A stretch of 64,000 nucleotides of DNA from Methanosarcina thermophila TM-1 (GTDB lineage: Archaea; Halobacteriota; Methanosarcinia; Methanosarcinales; Methanosarcinaceae). Below the pieces are notes generated by a model. It made no database searches, was not told the origin of the DNA, and worked only from the letters and a program-made list of their open reading frames with translations. This document shows positions 45,460 through 53,450 of the stretch, in pieces; position 1 is the first letter of the stretch; each line of letters starts with the position of its first letter. The position numbers and the translations under genes are program-made. Location: the NCBI RefSeq assembly GCF_000969885.1, contig NZ_CP009501.1, forward strand, positions 2,246,908 to 2,310,907, read 5' to 3'.

Positions 45460-47625
45460 TTGTATATGAAAAATGTTTTGAGTACGAAAACTTCTCAGCC
45501 GCTCTTAAGCCTGCGGGAAATTCATGGAATTGGTGAACGGGTAGCTGACAAGCTGATTGAGCATTTCGGAACTGAAGATGCGGCTCTTCAGGCTATTTGC
45601 GAGGGGGATATAGCTTCGCTTTCGGAAATCAATGGAATTAGCCATAATTTCGCCCTCTCCCTTGCAAGAGAAGCCAGATCAAGAACCGAGGGCTGTTCAA
45701 TTTCTGATTTTCTCAAAACAAAAGAAGCCCTGGAACTTTATTCACGCCTGCTTGAGTTGATAAAGAGTTTTGCCCATACCACACATTCCAGGGACAGGTT
45801 GAACCTTTTTTACCCTTTACCTGCTTCGCGCATGGATCTGATACAGAAAAGGCAGGCTTTCATAGGAGAGTATCTTGAACTGGGAGAGGCTTTTTCTGAG
45901 AATTCCGAATTTCTGGACTTGCTTTCCAGGGTGAGAAAACTTAAACCGGTGCCGGCAAACCTCAGGGTCAGAGACCGGATAATTCTTTGCGGAGATCCAA
46001 AAATCCTGGAAGCAGCCAGAGAAAAGTTCCAGCCTTTTTTGCCTGTGCAGGGCGTAGAAGACTTCTCGGAGTTCGTAGATCTCGCAAGGGGCTACTCCAG
46101 TGTTATTGTTTTTGATGATACCTATCTTGGCTTTGACCTGCCTGAAGGCATTGAACCTGAGTATTTCCAGGACATCTCCAGGGCTGAATTCTGTCAGGTT
46201 TTGCCTGAAAAGGAACTGTCATTTTTTGCGCGGAATCTTTATTGCATCCGCGCCTGTTTGAATATAGTCTCGGCTCTACGCTCCCAGGGGTTCGGATTCT
46301 TTGAGGGATTCTCGGAAGAGAAGCTTGGCATACTCAATGCAGCTCTTTCAAAGCTCGGAGAAGATGGAAAGCCTGTTGAAGGTTTTGATCCTGAAATTGA
46401 TAGGCTTGGGGCAGCTCTGCAAAACCTTGACTCTGTATTGACTTCGGCTCTGAATGAAGCTAACCAGCGCATGAACCGAACCCTTGAGGCAAGTTCGCTT
46501 ACCCTGAGCGGGCAGGAACTCATCAAGCTTGTAAGCGGGGGAATGGAGATTAAAGACCTGCTTGCAAAAGAACTCGATAGGATTTATAAAACTGAGATTA
46601 AAGCTGTAAAAGAAGAGATCGCTGACAAGCTTGGGCTTCAGAAGCAGGAAAAATTAATGCTTGAGAGTCTTTTTCCTGATGAGATTTCCTATCCTCTGAG
46701 TGTGGACCAGTCACAGCTCCAGCTTCTCAGGCAAAAGCTGAACAATAGCCTTGAAAAAACAAGGCTTGCCCGAAAAAGAGAGCTTGCAAAAACGCTCTCA
46801 GCCTTTCACCAGCCAGTAGAACAACTTGTTAAAGAAATTCTAGATTTCGATTTGGGGTTCTCAATAGCATGTTTTTCGGCAAAATTCCAATTGAAGGTGC
46901 CGAAACTGATTCGTGAAACAGGAATAGGTTTTGAAGCTGGGGAAAACCTCTTTTTAAAAGCCCGTCATGGAGAAATCGATCCTGTGAGTTATTCCATTGG
47001 AAAAACCAGTTTTTCTCCTGCTGGTCTTGAAAACAGGGTTGTGCTTCTGAGCGGGGTGAATTCCGGGGGCAAGACTTCCCTGCTTGAACTCATTGCCCAG
47101 TGCGTAATCCTTGGATACATGGGCTTTCCGGTTCCTGCAAAAGAACTTGAACTCGGACCTGTTGAGGAATTTTACTACTTCGGAAAATCAAAAGGAACCC
47201 TGGATGCAGGAGCTTTTGAAACTACCCTTAAACAGTTCTCGATGCTTTCCGAAGTTTCGGGAAAACTGGTGCTTGCGGACGAACTGGAATCAATTACTGA
47301 GCCTGGAGCTTCTGCACGGATTATAGCAGGAATCCTGGAATACCTTTACAGAAATGAACAGAGTTTGGGAATTTTTGTTTCCCACCTGTCAGAGCTTATC
47401 CTTGAAAACACCGGGGCAGAGGTAAGGGTAGATGGAATCGAAGCCGATGGTCTGGATTCCAATCTGGAACTCATAGTTAACCGTAACCCTGTATACAATC
47501 GCATTGCTCGAAGCACTCCCGAGTTGATTGTGGAACGACTGCTCAGAAAAACCACCGGAAAAGAGCAGGAGTTTTATTCACATTTAAAGAATAAATTTAG
47601 AACTGGCACAAAAATGGACTCCTAA
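45460..47625 (+). CDS. HhH-MutS-like ATPase (archaeal MutS5-type)
   Basis: 721 residues. Two helix-hairpin-helix motifs at ~15-75 (IHGIGERVADKLIEHFG, INGISHNFALSLA) precede a core of lever-like helices and a MutS ATPase domain: Walker A SGVNSGGKTSLLELIAQ (~531), Walker B LVLADELES (~605), and HLSEL. The mismatch-recognition domain I is absent, so classical mismatch repair is unlikely; related archaeal proteins bind branched DNA. Start ATG at 45460 or 45466; both lack a strong ribosome binding site. Single gene ~45 bases after the hydrolase. Confidence 0.82.
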   Translation: MYMKNVLSTKTSQPLLSLREIHGIGERVADKLIEHFGTEDAALQAICEGDIASLSEINGISHNFALSLAREARSRTEGCSISDFLKTKEALELYSRLLELIKSFAHTTHSRDRLNLFYPLPASRMDLIQKRQAFIGEYLELGEAFSENSEFLDLLSRVRKLKPVPANLRVRDRIILCGDPKILEAAREKFQPFLPVQGVEDFSEFVDLARGYSSVIVFDDTYLGFDLPEGIEPEYFQDISRAEFCQVLPEKELSFFARNLYCIRACLNIVSALRSQGFGFFEGFSEEKLGILNAALSKLGEDGKPVEGFDPEIDRLGAALQNLDSVLTSALNEANQRMNRTLEASSLTLSGQELIKLVSGGMEIKDLLAKELDRIYKTEIKAVKEEIADKLGLQKQEKLMLESLFPDEISYPLSVDQSQLQLLRQKLNNSLEKTRLARKRELAKTLSAFHQPVEQLVKEILDFDLGFSIACFSAKFQLKVPKLIRETGIGFEAGENLFLKARHGEIDPVSYSIGKTSFSPAGLENRVVLLSGVNSGGKTSLLELIAQCVILGYMGFPVPAKELELGPVEEFYYFGKSKGTLDAGAFETTLKQFSMLSEVSGKLVLADELESITEPGASARIIAGILEYLYRNEQSLGIFVSHLSELILENTGAEVRVDGIEADGLDSNLELIVNRNPVYNRIARSTPELIVERLLRKTTGKEQEFYSHLKNKFRTGTKMDS

Positions 47626-47788
47626 GTAAATTTGAAATATATCCTAAAATATATTAAAAGAGACTTTCTATGGGAGTTTCCAGTTCTTTATTATAATCTT
47701 CCAGTAATTTTTTCCTTTTAACGCAGAGTCTCTTTTTTGTCTTTGTCAATAATCGATCTTAAGAGATAATGTTATAAATCTTTAGTAC

Positions 47789-48147
47789 TATATATTAATA
47801 AATAGTAGTGAGTTGGCGGAGATTCCGTAGAGTCCTGAAAGTCCGGTTGATACTAATTTGCACAGGCATTGGTGTCAATGCATCTCCAATAGCCTAATAT
47901 GGAGATTGCCTTCCCACTAAGCAGAGAATTCAAAACTCCAATCGGCTAAAAGGTTGAATAATTAAGGAAAAATTTGTATGAGGCTTCTCATTATTTAAGT
48001 TCACCCGGGGGCTATCTCCTTTTCAACCCAGTAAATCCGGGTGACAATAAGATAATGAAATCAAATTATGAAATGCAGAGATTCTCTCTTCAAGTCTTCT
48101 ATGGTTTTTTAAGACAGATCTAAAGAAGTGCAGAACCCAGGCCACGC
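47789..48147 (+). promoter_or_regulatory. ppk1 promoter and structured leader
   Basis: A TATA-like tract (ACTATATATTAATAAATA, 47788-47805) implies a transcript start near 47820-47830 and a ~320-base leader. Hairpins: GCATTG/CAATGC (47866-47871/47876-47881, loop GTGT); ATCTCCA/TGGAGAT (47882-47888/47900-47906); TCACCCGG/CCGGGTGA (48001-48008/48037-48044). GGAGAT at 47818-47823 could also pair with the same ATCTCC, allowing an alternative fold. It could be a cis-regulatory leader or a separate small RNA. No known riboswitch is recognised. The 160 bases before it (47626-47788) are AT-rich and empty. Confidence 0.4.
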
Positions 48148-50343
48148 GTGATAGTAATGGAGCGGAACTTCCCCATTCAGTGTGCAGATTCTGATAGGCT
48201 GGTTATGGATAACGTTGAAGGAGCTCGGGCAGAAGTTTCTCGCATGCCTGACCTCAGTGACCCGTGCTTATATACGGACCGGGAATACAGCTGGCTCCAA
48301 TTCAATAACAGGGTACTTGAAGAAGCTTTTGACGAGCGCAATCCCCTACTTGAAAGAGTCAAGTTTCTTTCGATTTTTGGAAGTAATCTTGATGAGTTTT
48401 TCATGGTCAGGGTTCCAGGCGTCCTGAAAAGAATAGCTGAAGCTCTAAAAGATGACAGGACAGACGAGCAGGCACAGGAACAGCTTCGTATTATCAGGCA
48501 AGAGCTTCTCAGGCAGCTTCCTCTCGTTGATAAATGCTGGAATGAGATCCTTGAACCTGCTCTCAGGGAAAAAGGAATTAAAGTTCTTAATTACTTTGAG
48601 CTTTCAGGGAAGGAAAGAGAAAAGCTTAGAGACCATTTCGAGAGAAATATTTTCCCTCTACTCACTCCTCTAGGCTTTGATTCAGGACGTCCTTTCCCTC
48701 ATATTTCCAACCTCAGCCTTAACCTTGCAGTACTGATTGATGACCCTGATTATGGGGAACGCTTTGCAAGGGTCAAGATCCCTCCAATGTTCACGAGACT
48801 TGTAGTCGTTCCTGAGGATGACCAGGAGAGAATAACCTCCAATCTGGAGGAACTGAAAACAGGACGTTTTGTCTGGCTCGAACAGCTTATAGCTGCAAAT
48901 CTTGACCTCCTGTTTCCCGGACAGCATATTCTCGGAGCCTACCCATTCAGGATCACACGCGATGCAGATCTCGGTTTTGATGAAGATGGGGACAAAGATC
49001 TTATGACAGCTGTAAAACAAAGAGTCGGCAGGAACTACTTTGGATCGGCTGTCAGACTTGAGACCGATTATACGATGCCTCCGAAAGTTTCGGATATTCT
49101 TCTTAAAAACCTGAACCTTACTGCTTCCCTTATGTTCAGGTCTGCAGCTCCTCTGGGGCTTTCAAGTCTCATTAAACTTGCACAGATTAACCGCCCTGAG
49201 CTTAAATATGAGCCCTTCGAGCCGAAAAAACACTCTCAACTGGCGAAAAGAGAGGAAATTTTTTCAGTTCTCAAAAAGCGAGACATTCTGCTTTACCATC
49301 CCTATGATAGCTTCGAATCGGTAATTGACTTTGTGGAGGAGGCTGCCGACGATCCTGATGTTCTGGCGATCAAAATGACCCTTTACAGGGTGGATGACAA
49401 TTCCAGAATTGTCCAGGCTCTTATGAGAGCAGCTGACCGGAGGAAGCAGGTAGCGGCTCTGGTTGAGCTTAAAGCCCGCTTTGATGAGGAAAACAATATA
49501 GGCTGGGCAAAAGAACTCGAACGCAAAGGGGTTCATGTAGTTTACGGTTTTCCGGGGCGCAAGACTCATGCCAAGATGTGCCTTGTGGTGAGAGCCGAAG
49601 AGGAAGGCATCAGATATTACGTGCATATGAGCACAGGAAACTATAACGCTGTCACAGGAAAGCTCTATACCGATATTGGTTACCTGACAAGCGATTCACT
49701 CATAGGCAAGGATATATCTGACCTTTTCAATGCCCTTACTGGATATTCGAGAAAAGACCATTATATCAAACTCCTTGTAGCCCCCCAGACTCTCAGGCAT
49801 CAGATCCTGGAGCGTATCAGGCGTGAAATTGACCTGCATGAGAAATATGGAAACGGACACCTTATCTTCAAAATGAATTCCCTTGTGGACTACCAGTGTA
49901 TCCGGGAACTCTACAGGGCTTCCAGAGCCGGAGTAAAGGTAGACCTTATTGTCAGGGGAATCTGCTGCCTCAAACCAGGTATCTACGGGCTCAGTGAAAA
50001 TATCAGGGTTACTTCGATAGTTGGGCGCTTCCTTGAACACTCCAGGATTTACTATTTCAGAAATGGCGGAAAAGAAGAAGTCTTTATTGGAAGCGCCGAC
50101 CTTATGCCGCGCAACCTGGACAACAGGGTAGAAGTGCTCTTCCCGGCATCTCCAGAATACATCCCCATCCTGAGAGATGTGATTCTTGGCACCCACCTCA
50201 AAGACAATGTAAAAGCCCGCCTTCTGCTTCCGGACGGCAGGACTGAAAGGATTTATCCGCAGCCCGACGAAGAAGAACTGGATTCTCAGTTGTGGATGCT
50301 TGAGAACAGCAGAAGCTGGGATTTAAGTTCTAGGAAAGAGTGA
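48148..50343 (+). CDS. ppk1: polyphosphate kinase 1
   Basis: 731-residue enzyme that polymerises the gamma-phosphate of ATP into polyphosphate. The N-terminal domain opens YTDREYSWLQFNNRVLEEAFDERNPLLERVKFLSIFGSNLDEFFMVR, as in other Ppk1. The catalytic His is in GRKTHAKMCLVV (~474); the second conserved His is in FLEHSRIYYFRNGG (~631); STGNYNAVT and SADLMPRNLDNRVE are phosphate-binding PLD-like motifs. Start GTG 48148 or ATG 48157. It heads a polyphosphate locus with ppx and the CYTH-CHAD protein. Confidence 0.93.
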   Translation: MIVMERNFPIQCADSDRLVMDNVEGARAEVSRMPDLSDPCLYTDREYSWLQFNNRVLEEAFDERNPLLERVKFLSIFGSNLDEFFMVRVPGVLKRIAEALKDDRTDEQAQEQLRIIRQELLRQLPLVDKCWNEILEPALREKGIKVLNYFELSGKEREKLRDHFERNIFPLLTPLGFDSGRPFPHISNLSLNLAVLIDDPDYGERFARVKIPPMFTRLVVVPEDDQERITSNLEELKTGRFVWLEQLIAANLDLLFPGQHILGAYPFRITRDADLGFDEDGDKDLMTAVKQRVGRNYFGSAVRLETDYTMPPKVSDILLKNLNLTASLMFRSAAPLGLSSLIKLAQINRPELKYEPFEPKKHSQLAKREEIFSVLKKRDILLYHPYDSFESVIDFVEEAADDPDVLAIKMTLYRVDDNSRIVQALMRAADRRKQVAALVELKARFDEENNIGWAKELERKGVHVVYGFPGRKTHAKMCLVVRAEEEGIRYYVHMSTGNYNAVTGKLYTDIGYLTSDSLIGKDISDLFNALTGYSRKDHYIKLLVAPQTLRHQILERIRREIDLHEKYGNGHLIFKMNSLVDYQCIRELYRASRAGVKVDLIVRGICCLKPGIYGLSENIRVTSIVGRFLEHSRIYYFRNGGKEEVFIGSADLMPRNLDNRVEVLFPASPEYIPILRDVILGTHLKDNVKARLLLPDGRTERIYPQPDEEELDSQLWMLENSRSWDLSSRKE

Positions 50344-50543
50344 AGAGGGAGATCCCTATTTCTTTTTTTTTAAAAATTTTTAGTGAAAAAAGATTATTTT
50401 GCTATGGGATGAGGCTTTAAAATATATTTGTTGTAGAAAAGTTGTCAAAAAACTAAGCATAATGTCTTTTTATTTTTCTTAGACATTGAATGTGCTTGTT
50501 TTCTTATATTAAAGACTCACCCCAATCGCAGATAAGAGCTTAT

Positions 50544-50666
50544 TTACTTGCAGGTATCAAGAAGACCTCTCTTTTTACCTCCCCTGCTTTCAGAGGGGTG
50601 TATTGGTTCAACTTTAGCTTCTTCTTCCTTCGGTTCTGCCTTCTTTTCTTCATTATGATGGGTCAT
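50544..50666 (-). CDS. possible small charged protein, 40 aa
   Basis: Minus-strand frame beginning MTHHNEEKKAEPKEEEAKVE and ending RGGKKRGLLDTCK. It is supported by a good ribosome binding site (TTTAGGAGTTGA) before the ATG. The composition is rich in Lys/Glu, without a recognisable fold. In-frame ATG at 50747 would add 27 residues but has no clear site. Function unknown; may not be a real gene. Confidence 0.4.
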   Translation of the reverse strand: MTHHNEEKKAEPKEEEAKVEPIHPSESRGGKKRGLLDTCK

Positions 50667-50784
50667 AGATTCAACTCCTAAATCAATTTCAACTTCTAAA
50701 TCAATTGTATTTTTAAACAGTTTTCCTGGATTTTCTTTTTTGTTCAAAAATCCTTTAACATTTAAAGGATTTCTAATTTTTACG

Positions 50785-51006
50785 TCATATCCAGATTACT
50801 TCTGCCAACGTCTTTTTTACTGGAACTAATGAAAGATTTATGTCCTTACCAGTCAGCAAATAGTGTTCTGCCTGGTTTCTTTCTTTTTGCAATAATAAAT
50901 CTTTAAATCCAAAGATTCTATTCTTAGATACATCGATAGTTTTTTTCATCCCTCCATTTACTAATAAGAAATCAACTGAAATAAATTTGAAATACATAAC
51001 TATCAA
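50785..51006 (-). CDS. doubtful small ORF, up to 73 aa
   Basis: Minus-strand frame containing KKTIDVSKNRIFGFKDLLLQKERNQAEHYLL. There is no recognised family, the start is unclear (51006, or ATG at 50949 immediately after GGAGGG), and neighbouring frames are also broken. It could be a remnant. Listed because it is one of three small frames in line on this strand. Confidence 0.25.
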   Translation of the reverse strand: MIVMYFKFISVDFLLVNGGMKKTIDVSKNRIFGFKDLLLQKERNQAEHYLLTGKDINLSLVPVKKTLAEVIWI

Positions 51007-51094
51007 AAGATTCGAGAAAGCCTGGAAGATTTACTGTTATATTTTTTAGATTAGAACATCTTCCAGGCAACTCTTTATTCACATACCCTACCGG

Positions 51095-51196
51095 TCACTT
51101 TCCTATTGGTGTTGATCCATCCTTTTCCTTAGCGGTCTGTGCATCCGCTTTGATTCGCTCGTTTAGGTCTCCTCTCTTATTTTCGTGGGGTTGCAA
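51095..51196 (-). CDS. possible small protein, 33 aa
   Basis: Minus-strand frame from a TTG at 51196; product QPHENKRGDLNERIKADAQT and onward AKEKDGSTPIGK. The DNA here is less AT-rich than its surroundings (51064-51195), and the peptide is hydrophilic and protein-like. No ribosome binding site is obvious, but an AT-rich TATA-like tract lies upstream (~51215-51240). No family recognised; may be a fragment. Confidence 0.3.
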   Translation of the reverse strand: MQPHENKRGDLNERIKADAQTAKEKDGSTPIGK

Positions 51197-51726
51197 TCTA
51201 TAATTATCTCTAAACTTATTTAAAATAAATTATATGAAAAATTGGCTGTGAGCAAATAATATTCAGATTTAAAATGTTATCTCATCAAGCAATATTTTAA
51301 ATATTAACTTAATTCAGATTCTCTTAAATATTTGATTCCATTTCAGATCTTAATTCCAGTCTTAACGCCCACACATCTGGCTTTCTCTGGAAAACATTCC
51401 AAAAAGTAATCTCAGCAGAGCTTCCATGATTAAAACAATGAGTCTATATTTTCCATTACAAGGGACTTAGTTTCTTTATAAAGAACTACAGAAAAAGTCT
51501 GAAGATTAGCTTTCCTTCTTAAAGCCCTTTTTTTATTAAGTGTATAAATAAGCAACCTATCCAATACATAGAATTATTTGTGCAGAAATAACAACAGCTA
51601 CAAACTTCCAATACACTACCAAATAACCTAAAATAGAATAAAAATATGAACTAGTAATGTGAAGCTTATTTTGAGTTTCTCGACTCCTTCGAGAAAAACG
51701 AGAGGCAGGGCTTTCAGGTGGTAATA
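51197..51726. other. spacer before ppx
   Basis: AT-rich, no open frame or tRNA seen. ppx promoter elements are probably in 51540-51700; several TATA-like tracts make the choice unclear. Confidence 0.35.
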
Positions 51727-53376
51727 ATGAAACCCGAGAAAATTTCCGAAGGCAGAGTTGTTGCATTTATTGATATAGGCACTAATTCGATCCGGCTTCT
51801 TCTGGTACGTATCAATCCCAATGGGTCTTACCTTCCCCTAACCAAGCAGAAGGAAACAGTCAGGCTTGGGGATCAGGGATTCATAGATCGGATTCTGCAG
51901 CCTAAAGCGATAGAACGCGCAGTTATTGTCTGCAAAAAGTTTGTGGAGCTTGCCAGGGCTTACAGGGCAGAGGAGATTATAGCTGTGGCAACTTCAGCAA
52001 CGCGGGATGCAAGCAATAAAGTTCAGTTTCTCGAAATGCTGAAAAGGGAGGCAAACCTAGAAGTCTGCCCAATTTCCGGAACAGAAGAAGCTCGCCTAAT
52101 TTACCTCGGGGTATCAAGCGGGCTCAGACTTGGGAACTCAAAAGCTCTGTTCATAGATATCGGGGGTGGGAGCACTGAATTATCAATAGGGGATCAGACC
52201 CGATATTATTTTCTTTACTCCCTTAACCTTGGGTCCATCAGGCTGACAAATATGTTTTTACCGGATGAAACAGGGCCTGTTTCTGAGGAACAATATGAGC
52301 GGATTAAACAATACATCCGTCATAAGCTTGCAGATGTAACAAAAGATCTTTCCAAGCACAGAATAAACTGTTCGATTGGAAGCTCGGGGACAATTGAAAA
52401 CCTTGCTAGGATCGCTTTTGTCTACTTGCACAAAACATCCCATGAAAACTTTGAGAAACTCGAATATGAAGACCTCAGGAAAATAGTCAGGGCAATGTGT
52501 GCTATACCTCTTGAAGAGCGGCGCAAATTCCCGGGAATTAATGCACAAAGGGCTGATATTATAATTGCGGGGGCTGCAATTATTGAAACTTTCATGGAAG
52601 AGTTTGGGCTTTCAGAAATCAGAGTTAGCAAACGCGGGCTTCGAGAAGGGCTGCTTGTAGATTATATATCAAAGAGCGAATTCTCCTACATGATTACGCA
52701 GATGTCGGTAAGAAAACGCAGCATCATGCAGCTTGGACTTATCTGCAACTTCGATGAGGAACATGCCCATACAGTCACCAGGCTTGCCCTTGAGCTTTTT
52801 GACAGTATTCAAGCGCTTGGGATTTACGAGTTCAAGGCAGGGGAAAGGGAACTTCTTGAATATGGTTCAACCCTGCATGACATAGGGACTTTCCTATCAT
52901 ATGATACCCATCAGGTACATGCTTATCACCTCATACGGGAGAGCAATCTTCCGGGTTTCCAGCCTGAAGAAATCGAAATAATAGCGAACCTTGCCTATTT
53001 CCACAGGAAAAACACCCCTAAGAAGAAACACCCCAATCTCGTTGGGCTTAACAAAGAAGTAATAAAAAGCATCAGGGTTCTGAGTGCCCTGCTCCGCATT
53101 GCCGAGGGTCTGGATCGCTCCCATAATGGAATTATTTCCCACGTTCGGTTTTATATTGCCTCTACCGACAGCCTGGTGCTTGAGATGCACGCTCAAAGGG
53201 AGTGTCAGTTAGAGATCTGGGAGGTAGAGAAACAGAAAAAGTACTTCAAAAAAATGTTCGGGTATGATCTTCAACCTAAAGTTATTATAAAACGTGATGA
53301 AGGCGTTCCCTTAGCCCTTGAAGGCAGTGCTGAACTTGAGAAAATCTCAGGAGTTGAGGTATCTTCAAAAAGCTAA
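51727..53376 (+). CDS. ppx: exopolyphosphatase (Ppx/GppA family) with C-terminal HD domain
   Basis: 549 residues. Two ASKHA phosphate loops: AFIDIGTNSIRLLL (~14) and LFIDIGGGSTELSIG (~143); Glu in ISGTEEARLIYLG (~120) is catalytic. From ~320 a helical HD-type domain carries LHDIGTFLSYDTHQVHAYHLI (~382) and AYFHRKN. It hydrolyses terminal phosphates of polyphosphate and possibly pppGpp-like nucleotides. ATG at 51727 follows CAGGTGG by six bases; the GTG at 51718 overlaps that site. Between ppk1 and the CYTH-CHAD gene. Confidence 0.92.
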   Translation: MKPEKISEGRVVAFIDIGTNSIRLLLVRINPNGSYLPLTKQKETVRLGDQGFIDRILQPKAIERAVIVCKKFVELARAYRAEEIIAVATSATRDASNKVQFLEMLKREANLEVCPISGTEEARLIYLGVSSGLRLGNSKALFIDIGGGSTELSIGDQTRYYFLYSLNLGSIRLTNMFLPDETGPVSEEQYERIKQYIRHKLADVTKDLSKHRINCSIGSSGTIENLARIAFVYLHKTSHENFEKLEYEDLRKIVRAMCAIPLEERRKFPGINAQRADIIIAGAAIIETFMEEFGLSEIRVSKRGLREGLLVDYISKSEFSYMITQMSVRKRSIMQLGLICNFDEEHAHTVTRLALELFDSIQALGIYEFKAGERELLEYGSTLHDIGTFLSYDTHQVHAYHLIRESNLPGFQPEEIEIIANLAYFHRKNTPKKKHPNLVGLNKEVIKSIRVLSALLRIAEGLDRSHNGIISHVRFYIASTDSLVLEMHAQRECQLEIWEVEKQKKYFKKMFGYDLQPKVIIKRDEGVPLALEGSAELEKISGVEVSSKS

Positions 53377-53450
53377 TCAACAAGTTTTTAGCTAAAGTAG
53401 TTTTTAACTAAAATAAATGAGTTATCGAATTAATTTATACATCTATCGCG

